DNA of 64,000 nucleotides from DAOUVR01 sp034430535 (GTDB lineage: Bacteria; Chloroflexota; Dehalococcoidia; E44-bin15): contig CAYUCL010000002.1 in assembly GCA_964443325.1 (NCBI GenBank), positions 1-64,000 on the forward strand, read 5' to 3'. The translations under genes and the position numbers were made by a program. Numbering within the stretch: the first letter of the stretch is position 1; each line of letters begins with the position of its first letter. Of the stretch, positions 8,152 to 16,830 are shown piece by piece. The notes below the pieces were generated by a model that saw nothing but the letters and a program-made list of their open reading frames with translations, was not told the origin of the DNA and did no database searches.

Positions 8152-10602
8152 ATGCCAAAGATAAGCCCTAACAAACTTCTCTTTATTGTTCTATTAGCAT
8201 TGTTCTTGGTCACCCTGTCAATGCCAATTCAACCATGTCCCTCTGCATACGCCCAAAAAGCCGATGTGGACTACTGGGCGGTGATCGTTGGCGTAGCTAA
8301 CTATCCGGGAAATAACGATTTGGACTATACCGATGACGATGCCTACGATGTGCGCGACGTACTGCTGGCCAGCACCAACTGGGAGGCCGACCATATCACA
8401 ATGCTCATCGACAATGATGCCACCAAGGCCAATATCTACGCTGCCATCAACTGGATGGAAATCAATGGTGATGACAATGATGTTTTCTTCTTCTTCTTCT
8501 CCGGGCACGGAACCCATGTTAACGATCATATTCCTATTGATGAGGCCGATGGCGAAGATGAAGCCCTATGTCAGTATGACTTCCAAACAGCCGATCCAAT
8601 ACTAGACGACGAACTGGGTGAATGGCTATCCGCCATGCCAGGCGCCCCTGTGCTGGTTGCCATCGATACATGCTTTAGCGGCGGGATGATAAAAGCTGGC
8701 CAAGGCCAGAGCAGGGGCCTGCGCTCAGCAGACGTACCTGCTTCGGACGATGGCTTTGCCAGGGATCTCGATGACGCCATTGCCGGTGTCGTCCTAACTG
8801 CGTGCGACGATGATGAGGAGTCCTGGGAGTTCAGCGCGCTTCATAATGGCCTCTTCACCTACTATTTCGTGGAGGGCCTGGCAGGAGCAGCGGATGCCAA
8901 TAGCAGTGGTACAGTATCGATGGAAGAGGCCTTCAACTACCTATATCCCTTCGTGGTTGACTACCCACTACCATCAGAATACGAGCAACACCCACAGGAG
9001 TATGATAACTGGCCAGACGAAGCGGTATTGACTATCTCGATACCTCCAGGGCCAACTGGCTTTAGTGCCACCACGACCAGTACCACTCAGATAGACCTAT
9101 CCTGGACTAAAGGCGACGGGGCAGATAAGACAAATATACAGAGGAAAGAAGGCAGTTACCCGGCAGACAGGAACGATGGCACCGAAGCATACTTCGGTGC
9201 CGGGACCAGCAAATCAGATACAGGACTAATCCCCGGTACAACCTACTACTACCGGGCGTGGTCTTATGCCCAAGGCAACGATCAATGGTCAGATGACTAT
9301 GCAGAAGTCACAGCCACCACTATGACAGGAATATTGTATGAAGTCACCATCAGTGCGATCCCTAAGGTTGTATCCATAACCGTTGATGAAACGACATACC
9401 TCCCAGAGCAGCTACCGATATCATTCTCATGGGATACCAGCACACAGCATGATTGCGTAGTACAATCGATAGCCGATGGTGATGCGGGAACGCAATACGT
9501 ATTTACTTCGTGGAGCGACGGATTTCCTTCACCATCGAGATCTTTCTCAATGATAGATGAGGGAAACTATACGGCATACTATCAAACGCAACATTACCTG
9601 ACAGTAACCTCGGACTACGGTAGCCCACCTGGGGAAGGCTGGTACGATGACGGAAACAATGCTCAGATAGAAGCCGCTGAGGTTATTAGCGAGGATGACA
9701 CCCGCCATATCTTCTTAGACTGGACTGTTGATGGCATCGATCAAAGCGAAAACCCCGTATCTATTACCATGGATGCCCCCCACACAGCGGTTGCAGATTA
9801 CAAGACGCAGCATTACCTGATAGTTGAATCGGAATATGGCGACGAGCCTTCAGGAGAAGACTGGTACGATGAAGGGACAGAAGCTTCGATAGTAACTGCC
9901 AAGGAGACTATCATCGACGATAGTGACGCCGATACTCGCTACGTCTTCCTAAACTGGATCGTCGATGGTGTTGAACAAACCAAAAATCCCTTATCCATAA
10001 GTATGGACGCCTCTCATACAGCGGTTGCAGATTACAAGACGCAGCATTACCTGACAGTTGCCTCTGAACATGGCAGCCCATCTGGAGAAGGTTGGTACGA
10101 CGAAGGTTCCACAGCAACGACAGGAACAGCGGAGCAGACTATTAGCGATGATGACACCAATGGCACCCAATATATCTTCTTAAACTGGGTCGTCGACGGC
10201 GATGATCAGAGTGGCAACCCTGTGTCCATAACCATGAATGCCCCACACACAGCGACTACAAACTGCAAAACGCAGCATTACCTGACGGTCAACTCGGAAT
10301 ATGGTGACCCCGAAGGACAGGGTTGGTATGATGAAGACTCAACAGCCACCGCATCGGTGACATCCCCTATAGGTGGCATCGTGCGCAAGGTTTTCACCAA
10401 GTGGAGCGTCGGTTCGACGGCCACCAGTACTAGCGCAACTATCCTGATGGATGAGCCAAAAACCGTAACCGCAAACTGGCGGGATGACTATCTGTACCTG
10501 TATCTTATCATCGGGGGTATCGTCATTGTAGGAGGAGGTTCAGCTCTGTTTATATCGACAACAAGAGGTAGGAAGCCCCGCCGCTACCGCGGAACCTTCT
10601 AA
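8152..10602 (+). CDS. Secreted, membrane-anchored caspase-like peptidase (C14 family) with FN3 and repeat domains
   Basis: An 816-residue extracellular protein. The ATG at 8152 is preceded by GAAGGGA at eight bases; a GTG at 8146 is too close to it. Order: signal peptide (about 1-34), caspase/metacaspase-like peptidase domain (about 38-290) with the dyad His119 (SGHGTH) and Cys174 (DTCFSGG), then an FN3 domain (about 300-390). Four to five repeats of about 75 residues follow, each containing QHYLTV, GWYDEG and a W-V-D-G strand, resembling InlB B-repeats. Last come a transmembrane helix (about 785-805) and a basic tail (RGRKPRRYR). The protein should be anchored with the peptidase outside. The C-terminal repeats and tail are shared with the next gene. 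The physiological substrate is unknown. Confidence 0.85.
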   Translation: MPKISPNKLLFIVLLALFLVTLSMPIQPCPSAYAQKADVDYWAVIVGVANYPGNNDLDYTDDDAYDVRDVLLASTNWEADHITMLIDNDATKANIYAAINWMEINGDDNDVFFFFFSGHGTHVNDHIPIDEADGEDEALCQYDFQTADPILDDELGEWLSAMPGAPVLVAIDTCFSGGMIKAGQGQSRGLRSADVPASDDGFARDLDDAIAGVVLTACDDDEESWEFSALHNGLFTYYFVEGLAGAADANSSGTVSMEEAFNYLYPFVVDYPLPSEYEQHPQEYDNWPDEAVLTISIPPGPTGFSATTTSTTQIDLSWTKGDGADKTNIQRKEGSYPADRNDGTEAYFGAGTSKSDTGLIPGTTYYYRAWSYAQGNDQWSDDYAEVTATTMTGILYEVTISAIPKVVSITVDETTYLPEQLPISFSWDTSTQHDCVVQSIADGDAGTQYVFTSWSDGFPSPSRSFSMIDEGNYTAYYQTQHYLTVTSDYGSPPGEGWYDDGNNAQIEAAEVISEDDTRHIFLDWTVDGIDQSENPVSITMDAPHTAVADYKTQHYLIVESEYGDEPSGEDWYDEGTEASIVTAKETIIDDSDADTRYVFLNWIVDGVEQTKNPLSISMDASHTAVADYKTQHYLTVASEHGSPSGEGWYDEGSTATTGTAEQTISDDDTNGTQYIFLNWVVDGDDQSGNPVSITMNAPHTATTNCKTQHYLTVNSEYGDPEGQGWYDEDSTATASVTSPIGGIVRKVFTKWSVGSTATSTSATILMDEPKTVTANWRDDYLYLYLIIGGIVIVGGGSALFISTTRGRKPRRYRGTF

Positions 10603-10692
10603 TAGCCCTTTAGACGAAGCGCCTCTATCTCAATGAGGCGCTTTTTCATATCCAGGCCTACACCAAATCCGGCAAGACCGCCATTCTTGCTC
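10599..10692 (-). pseudogene. Relic of the 3' end of an ogt/MGMT gene
   Basis: Read on the minus strand, this piece encodes KNGGLAGFGVGLDMKKRLIE followed by IEALRLKGY and a stop. This matches the C-terminus of the intact alkyltransferase at 13194-13718 (GGFGGGLDMKKRLIEIEAL). DNA similarity to 13200-13300 is high up to about 10692 and then disappears. The rest of the gene is absent. It lies behind the caspase-like gene exactly as the intact gene lies behind the papain-like gene, marking a segmental duplication. Confidence 0.8.
10617..10646 (+). terminator. Terminator after the caspase-like gene, formed within the ogt relic
   Basis: A 9-bp stem (AAGCGCCTC/GAGGCGCTT) with a 9-nt loop runs into TTTTT on the plus strand. 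The hairpin is made by codons of the ogt relic (KKRLIEIEAL on the other strand). A weaker version occurs in the intact ogt gene behind the next protease. Confidence 0.65.
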
Positions 10693-10799
10693 AACTCATC
10701 GACATCAGAACATCATCGCACTCTTCCTGCACACGCCGAAGAAGCTGAAGCAGGGCTCCAGGCAGCAAACTTTGGTGCGGTATACTAACTATATATAGC

Positions 10800-10823
10800 A
10801 ATTGATACCTGTATATATCAATT
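10800..10823. promoter_or_regulatory. Inverted repeat upstream of the papain-like gene promoter
   Basis: AATTGATA (10800-10807) and TATCAATT (10816-10823) form a perfect 8-bp inverted repeat with an 8-bp spacer. It sits about 20 bp upstream of the -35 box, which is a plausible position for an activator or repressor site. No regulator gene is next to it. Confidence 0.35.
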
Positions 10824-10843
10824 AAAGCATTAAAAGAAGCTTA

Positions 10844-10872
10844 TTGACCAGTTTAGCATTTTATGGTATCTT
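10844..10872 (+). promoter_or_regulatory. Promoter of the papain-like gene
   Basis: TTGACC (10844-10849), a 17-bp spacer and TATCTT (10867-10872) with an extended -10 TGG before it. The start codon follows 27 bases later. No strong Shine-Dalgarno is present. Confidence 0.6.
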
Positions 10873-10899
10873 ACAGAACGAAAGGCATATTACCCCAAG

Positions 10900-13203
10900 A
10901 TGTATAGGATCAGCGAACGGACGGTTAGAATACATTTGCAGAAAACATTGCTTATTCTTGCGCTCTTTCTGGTCATGATGTTTTCTCTGGTAGAGTCGGT
11001 CTTGGCCGATCCTACGATGGTTGAGGAAGCGCATGAGACCGCTGCCCCCGAACAGGGCTTTGAGGCAGAGGCTCGCCTCCCAGTGGAGATGGCCGTGGCA
11101 TTAGCGAATGACCCGTGCCAACGGTGTCACTCATGCGACTCGCAAGAGATGAGCGAACATCCTATTATGAGACCCTCTTTGGAGGAACTTCGTAGATGGC
11201 TAGAACTCCGTGACAGTCTCCCTGAAGCCTACATCGATCCGCAAATTAGCTTCCAAATGGGAAAATGGCCAGAAAAATATGGAACATCTCACAGTCTCCT
11301 GGACCACTTGCAATATACCCCGACTGAACGTGACCAGGGCAAATGCGGCAACTGCTGGGCATGGGCTGGCACCGGGGTTATGGAGATTGCCCTTGATGTC
11401 CAGAATGGAATTAAAGACCGGCTTTCCATACAGTATCTGAATTCCAACTACAGCGGGGGGAGTGGTTCGAACTGGGCCTGTTGCGGGGGAACCTTAGCAT
11501 ATCTGGCACACTTCTACGCCGGTACCAAACAGGCCATTCCGTAGTCCAACACCAATGCCAGCTGGCAGGATGGCATCCAAGACTGCGATGACGAGATTAC
11601 CACTGTGCCTCCCGGCACTATTTCCACGACGCCCAATTATCCCACAACATCCATCACAGCGGAGACAATCAATACTCATGATGTAGGAAATACAACCGCT
11701 ATCAGCAATATCAAGAATGTACTCAACCAGGACAAAGCGCTGTATTTCACCTTCTACCTGGCCAATGATAGTGATTGGGATAACTTCCACGATTTTTGGG
11801 ATGACGAAGCGGAGAGTGTCATTTGGAACCCGGACTTCTCTTGCGGTCACATATATGACTCCGACGAGGGTAGTGGCCATGCCGTTCTGTGCGTGGGGTA
11901 CAATGATGGCCCTGGGACATCTGACGACTACTGGATTTTGCTAAATAGCTGGGGTACAACTGCTGGTCGTCCCAACGGGCGTTTCTATCTAGATATGCAT
12001 ATGAACTATGACTGCTGGTTGGAGTTTCCCTGGTATAGTGATTACAACCTTGACTGGCGAACCCTCGATATCACTTTTGTGACGGAGCCACCAATTGTCA
12101 GCACCAGTCCAGCAACGTCAGTTGGTGAGAGTGACGGTGAGCCTACTGCTACCCTAAATGGCGTTATAACCGATGATGAAGGTGAACCCTGCCAGTACCG
12201 GTTTGAATATGACACCGACTCAGGAGAGCCTTACACCTATAATACTACTTGGACGGGTAGTAAGATCACCGGTGAGCCCTTCAGTGAATCCATCTCTAGT
12301 CTGGAGGAAGAGACGACATACTATTTTCGAGCGCAGGCCAAGAACATTGCCGGCACCGGTAATGGAACTGAGCTAACATTTACTACCCCAAAACTATTTT
12401 CCGTTACCTTGGGTGCCAGCCCGGATGTAGTATCTTTAACAATCGACGGAACAACATACTCTCCCGCCGAGCTACCGAAGTCATTCTCATGGGCCAATGG
12501 GTCAGCGCATGACTGCGTGGCGCCATCACCTGCAGCGAGCGGTGAGGAGGGGACACAATACGTATTCACATCATGGAGTCCAGACGGAGATGCTTCACCA
12601 TCGAAAACTATCACGGTGTCTGGCAATGCAACATACACCGCGAGCTACAAGACTCAGCATTACCTGACAGTTGATGCAGATTATAGCGACCCGTCAGGGG
12701 AGGGATGGTATGACAAAGGAACCGATGTTGACATAGAAACTGCTGAGATTGTCGGCGACGATGGCACCCGATATGTATTCCTCAAATGGACTGTCGATGA
12801 TAACACCGAAACTAACAACTCCGTATCCATAACCATGGACGCCCCACACACAGCGGCTACAGAATACAAGACACAGCATTACCTTACAGTCAACTCGGAA
12901 TATGGTGAACCCGAACCCGAAGAGGGAGATTGGTACGATGAAGATTCCACCGCCACCATCTCAGTGACATCTCCCATAGGCACAATTATACGCAAGGTTT
13001 TCACCAAGTGGAGCGGTGATTCGACGGCCAACAGTACTAGCGCAACCATCTTGATGGATGAACCGAAGACAGTTACCGCCAACTGGCGGGATGACTATCT
13101 GTACCTGTACATCATCATCGGGGGAATTGTCGTCGTTGTTGGTGGGGGTTCAGCTTTGGTCATATCGACAATAAGAGGTAGGAAGCCCCGCCGCTACCGC
13201 TGA
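10900..13203 (+). pseudogene. Secreted papain-like (C1A) cysteine protease interrupted by one in-frame TAG
   Basis: A single reading frame from ATG 10900 to TGA 13203 is broken only by TAG at 11542-11544 (codon 215). Before it are a signal peptide (about 1-36), a Cys-rich pro-region and the active-site segment with Gln146 and Cys152 (QGKCGNCWAW). After it, in the same frame, come catalytic His327 (SGHAVLCVGY) and Asn349 (LLNSWG), an FN3-like domain, InlB-type repeats (QHYLTV...GWYDKG), a transmembrane helix and the basic tail RGRKPRRYR. No other stop or frameshift occurs in 767 codons. A TGG-to-TAG change would explain the stop (IP-W-SNTNASWQDG). It may be a young pseudogene, a sequencing error or a readthrough site. 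The 3' part duplicates that of the caspase-like gene. Confidence 0.8.
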
Positions 13204-13718
13204 ATCTTCTGATTGCCCTTTCGAGGAAGGGCCTCTATCTCAATGAGGCGCTTTTTCATATCCAGGCCTCCACCAAAGCCTCCGAGATTGCCGTTTTTGT
13301 TCACCACACGATGACACGGCACTATAATGGAAATAGGATTATGGGCCAGCGCCTGCCCCACTGCACGCAAAGCCCGGGGTTTTCCTATGTGGTGGGCGAC
13401 CCAACTGTAGCTACGGGTCTCGCCATATGGAATAGAGCGAGTCGCCTCCCATACAGCGCGTCTAAACATGGTAGCATGAGCCAAATCGAGTTTGTCATCA
13501 AAGGATACCAACTCGCCTTCGAAAAACCGCTTAAGGCGCTCAGTCAGGTCGTCGAAAAAAGAGGCATCGCCGATGGCCTCGGGAAAACCCTCTATAGTAA
13601 GCTGAAGCATCGCCTCTCGCGAAGGGCGAGGTAGCACAATGCGCCTCAGTCCCGCTGTGGAGGCAACAAGCCCCATCCAGCCAAGCTCAGTCTCAAAAAG
13701 CGTATAGCTTAATCTCAT
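13194..13718 (-). CDS. ogt: Methylated-DNA--protein-cysteine S-methyltransferase
   Basis: A 174-residue suicidal repair protein that transfers O6-alkyl groups from guanine to its own cysteine. The C-terminal domain shows the winged-helix segment (YGETRSYSWVAHHIGKP), the acceptor-cysteine motif IIVPCHRVV near residue 135, and GGFGGGLDMKKRLIEIE. Length is normal for Ogt without an Ada domain. Its stop overlaps the 3' end of the papain-like gene by 10 bp, tail to tail. A partial copy of its 3' end lies at 10599-10692. Confidence 0.93.
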   Translation of the reverse strand: MRLSYTLFETELGWMGLVASTAGLRRIVLPRPSREAMLQLTIEGFPEAIGDASFFDDLTERLKRFFEGELVSFDDKLDLAHATMFRRAVWEATRSIPYGETRSYSWVAHHIGKPRALRAVGQALAHNPISIIVPCHRVVNKNGNLGGFGGGLDMKKRLIEIEALPRKGNQKIQR

Positions 13719-13998
13719 ACTACTCCAGCCACATCCTTTCTCTCAGCCATATACTAAATCCCCATGGACATTTGAACAAGAAAAGGTGTCTCCCTGGCTA
13801 ACCTTGAGTACGCAATCCAGCATGTTAACCACGTAAGCACCTACAGCTCCAAAGGCTTTTCTTCAGCAAGGAGTGCCCTGATTACGGATAAACGAAGCTA
13901 ATTGTCAAATCGATGTCATTGCGGCGGTAATTTCCTGCAATCGCCACCGAGAAATCTTAGTCACATCAAGACTGCTCTCCAAGCTACTTAGCTTATGG

Positions 13999-14322
13999 CT
14001 AGTCTTCGAGCTGCTCGGGGAATACCTTGCTGCCAGTCCTGATGCGATAGGCCGTCTCTCGAGTATTTCGCTCAACATCAACGACTAAGTAGATCAATTG
14101 GGCAGCGCCAAGCAAAAATAGGAAATACACAACAGAAACGATTATGCCCACAATAATAGTAATAGCTGCGAAGGTGCCTCCTGGTAGATCTACTGTTGTT
14201 AGCGCATCCGCTCCTAAAACACCCGTCAGAATCGAGCCGATCACACCAAGTATCAATACTATCCATGCAAGTACCGTGAGGATGACGGCAATTATGCGCA
14301 AAGCCACGTACTTTCGCTTCAT
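13999..14322 (-). CDS. Small membrane protein of unknown function
   Basis: A 107-residue protein with a basic N-terminus and two long hydrophobic segments (about residues 8-35 and 52-80), followed by a polar C-terminal tail rich in Arg, Glu and Asp. The topology suggests a two-helix (hairpin) inner-membrane protein with both ends in the cytoplasm. A good ribosome binding site (AAAGGAGGG) precedes the ATG. I recognise no family; a DUF4282-like two-helix protein is a possibility. It stands alone between ogt and the alcohol dehydrogenase gene. The 280 bases between it and ogt hold nothing I can name. Confidence 0.6.
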   Translation of the reverse strand: MKRKYVALRIIAVILTVLAWIVLILGVIGSILTGVLGADALTTVDLPGGTFAAITIIVGIIVSVVYFLFLLGAAQLIYLVVDVERNTRETAYRIRTGSKVFPEQLED

Positions 14323-14484
14323 TCTACCCTCCTTTCACTATCCAGTTGTTAAGGCGCTTTACTATTGTTACATTATCTTACAAGAATTTGTCGTCAGAGC
14401 GATATACTTGCTCATACGATCAATGACACACTGCCACTCCCTTAGAATGGCATATTGGTCCACTCCTGATGCTGCTTCGGTGTG

Positions 14485-15642
14485 CTACCATGCCTCCTGG
14501 AACATCTTTAGAACCTCGCTGGGATCGCCAGGCCTAGGGTTGGTTAGTATGGGTGGTTCACTGAGGGTGGCAGTAGCACAGTCCTCCAATGCCTCGACGG
14601 GAACACCTACATCGCGAAGCCTCTGGGGATGGGAGATCCTTTTGATCAAGTCACTCATGACATTGACAGCAGCAGTAGAGGCCTCCTTATCGTTCATCCC
14701 CTTCTCCTTGACCCCCATGACCTCCGCCACCAACGCATAGCGATCGGGGCAAGCATCGAGGTTGTATCTCATACCATGGGGAAGCAATACCCCGTTGGCG
14801 ATGCCATGAGGGACCCCGTGCTTGGCACCCACGACATGAGCCATAGCATGTACTATTCCGTACAGTGAATGGGAACAGCCTATTCCCGCCAGCGTGGCGG
14901 CTATCATCTGTTGCCCCCGTGCCAGAAGATCATCCCCATTTTCCACGCATCGAGGTAGGTATTCTACTATCAAGCGTATAGCGTGTAAATTCAGCGCATC
15001 GGCGATGGGTTCCCTCATTATGGATGCAACACCTTCTACGGCGTGGGTCATAGCGTCCATCCCGGTAGAGGCCGTCAGCAGTGGGGACATCCCCACTGTC
15101 ATCTGTGGATCCAGTATCGCTAGTTTCGGAAAGAGGTGATCGTTTAGAAAAACCTGCTTCACCCCTCGCTCGTCATCCTTTATTACAGCTATCTGCGTAA
15201 CCTCGCTCCCCGTTCCCCCCGTGGTAGGGATTGCTATGTGGGGCACAGTCGGTCCCGCTATGGGTACTCCTACATAGTCGGAGAGCTTGCCACCACCCTT
15301 GATGACGATAGACATTGCCTTGGCGGTATCCATGGAACTCCCACCACCGACGCTCACCAGTATATCGGCGCCAAGCTCCTGAGCTACCTCCACCCCCCTC
15401 TGCACTACATCAAAACCGCTATCAGGCTTCACCTCGCCGAAGACACCGACGCATTTGTCCCCCAATGCACTCTTTACTCGTTCTGGCAGGTCGGTCTTGG
15501 TAAGCCCTTCGTCGGTAACGATTAAAGCTCTAGTCCCGCCAAGGGATTCGACTTCAAGAGCCATACCCGAGACCGAACCCTCCCCAAAGACCACTCTGGT
15601 GGGATTCCGGTACACAAATCTTAACTCCCTTGCGTAAGCCAT
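14485..15642 (-). CDS. Iron-containing alcohol dehydrogenase
   Basis: A 385-residue group III (iron-activated) NAD(P)-dependent alcohol dehydrogenase, interconverting alcohols and aldehydes or ketones. The Rossmann-like N-terminal domain has GGGSSMDTAKAMS (about 95-107). The C-terminal helical domain supplies the metal ligands, visible as an Asp and spaced histidines in DAMTHAVEG, AMAHVVGAKHGVPHG and LLPHGMRYN. AAAGGAG precedes the ATG. The physiological substrate cannot be told from sequence. It is a single-gene unit with its own promoter and a structured leader. Confidence 0.9.
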   Translation of the reverse strand: MAYARELRFVYRNPTRVVFGEGSVSGMALEVESLGGTRALIVTDEGLTKTDLPERVKSALGDKCVGVFGEVKPDSGFDVVQRGVEVAQELGADILVSVGGGSSMDTAKAMSIVIKGGGKLSDYVGVPIAGPTVPHIAIPTTGGTGSEVTQIAVIKDDERGVKQVFLNDHLFPKLAILDPQMTVGMSPLLTASTGMDAMTHAVEGVASIMREPIADALNLHAIRLIVEYLPRCVENGDDLLARGQQMIAATLAGIGCSHSLYGIVHAMAHVVGAKHGVPHGIANGVLLPHGMRYNLDACPDRYALVAEVMGVKEKGMNDKEASTAAVNVMSDLIKRISHPQRLRDVGVPVEALEDCATATLSEPPILTNPRPGDPSEVLKMFQEAW

Positions 15643-15718
15643 GATTTACACTCCTTTCTACGAGAATTGAATTCTATTGCCAGGTTCAATATCTCCACAC
15701 TCCGAACCTGTACCTTGG

Positions 15719-15750
15719 GGGACTCATAGCAGCCCTTCAGCATGAGTCCC
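15719..15750 (-). other. Strong hairpin in the alcohol dehydrogenase leader
   Basis: A perfect 9-bp stem (GGGACTCAT/ATGAGTCCC) with a 14-nt loop. It lies between the promoter at 15790-15819 and the start at 15642. There is no T-tract, so it is not a simple terminator. It may affect mRNA stability or bind a regulator. Confidence 0.45.
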
Positions 15751-15789
15751 ACATCTAATGCGGGGGCCGTGTCACCACCGTTGCACGGC

Positions 15790-15819
15790 ATTATACATTC
15801 AAAGAACTTCTTTGCACAA
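15790..15819 (-). promoter_or_regulatory. Promoter of the alcohol dehydrogenase gene
   Basis: On the minus strand TTGTGC (15819-15814), an 18-bp spacer and a perfect TATAAT (15795-15790). This implies a leader of about 140 nt. The remaining bases up to the hydrolase gene at 16046 show no gene. Confidence 0.55.
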
Positions 15820-16045
15820 CAACTTGTACTTGTCAAATACCCCAGTTACATGTCCCATGCCCTATTTCATTCACGGCGGTGCGCTGTGGCTCATGATAGC
15901 AATCTGGCAGAAGCTTCTCCGCTCCGAGATACACTCCTTTGGAGGCACCACCGAAGCAAGTCTCAAGATGACACTCTTCTGGACTCCCGACCATGTATTT
16001 CTATTGTCGATTGGACTAGGCTTGTGTTAAGATAGATATGTAGAT

Positions 16046-16798
16046 ATGAAGCGGAGGGGCATTTCTCTCGAATTGGAAGGCTTCAACCTCGTTGGCGAGG
16101 TCTACATCCCACAGCAGAAGCCCTGCCCCACCCTCTGCGTCTGCCATGGTATACCTAGAGGAATCCCCGACCCTAACGATCGAGGTTATCCCTTTCTTGC
16201 CGAGAGGTTCTCCAAGGCCGGTTTCTTGACATTGATCTTCAACTTCAGAGGGACAGGAGATAGCGGAGGCAACTTCGATATTCTAGGATGGACCAGAGAC
16301 CTCGAAACCGTCCTTGAATATATTTACAGTATGAAAGAAGTGGAGAAGAACAAAATCTCCCTTATGGGGTTTAGTGGTGGTGCTGCAGTCTCCGTCTACG
16401 TTGCTTCAGAAGACCCTCGGGTCTCCTCGTTGGTGCTATGCTCATGTCCCGCCAAATTCCGCCTCGTCACCGATGCCGCACGGACAAAATCCTTGATCGA
16501 TCATTTTCGCCGCGTTGGAATAATCAGGGACGACGATTTCCCTCCCTCCGTAGATGAATGGCTCGACAGTTTCAGTCAGCTTAGCCCGATTAATCGGATC
16601 GATAAAATATCTCCAAGGCCACTCCTGATTGTCCACGGCGCTGAGGATGATGTGGTTGACCCACAAGACGCTTGGGCGCTTTACAACAGTGCGGGTGAAC
16701 CTAAGGACATTCTGATTGTTGAGGGAGCAGGACATCGGCTTCGCATCTCTGAAAAGGCTATAGATGGCGCTCTGAATTGGCTTAGAACGCAAATTTAG
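16046..16798 (+). CDS. Alpha/beta-fold hydrolase
   Basis: A 250-residue serine hydrolase. The nucleophile elbow is GFSGG (Ser near residue 110), the acid lies in VHGAEDDVV (near 198) and the base in GAGHRLR (near 226). The oxyanion-hole region is CHGIPRGI near residue 33. The substrate is unknown; the fold covers esterases, peptidases and dienelactone hydrolases, and the sequence is nearest to the acyl-peptidase/esterase type with a short lid. No Shine-Dalgarno sequence is obvious. It lies 32 bp upstream of purF on the same strand and could be co-transcribed with it. Confidence 0.82.
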   Translation: MKRRGISLELEGFNLVGEVYIPQQKPCPTLCVCHGIPRGIPDPNDRGYPFLAERFSKAGFLTLIFNFRGTGDSGGNFDILGWTRDLETVLEYIYSMKEVEKNKISLMGFSGGAAVSVYVASEDPRVSSLVLCSCPAKFRLVTDAARTKSLIDHFRRVGIIRDDDFPPSVDEWLDSFSQLSPINRIDKISPRPLLIVHGAEDDVVDPQDAWALYNSAGEPKDILIVEGAGHRLRISEKAIDGALNWLRTQI

Positions 16799-16830
16799 AT
16801 AGATTGACCCTAGAGTAAGGGGGCAATATA

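Noticed and set aside
11542..11544. TAG as a pyrrolysine codon
   Set aside because: TAG is a normal terminal codon for many genes here, no pyl genes or stem-loop are visible, and a Trp codon one base away explains it better.
11494..11880. 128-codon antisense ORF across the TAG of the papain-like gene
   Set aside because: The plus strand encodes recognisable protease sequence on both sides; the antisense frame shows no family.
15621..15836. 71-codon minus-strand ORF upstream of the alcohol dehydrogenase
   Set aside because: It overlaps the promoter, the leader hairpin and the start of the dehydrogenase gene, and matches no family that I know.
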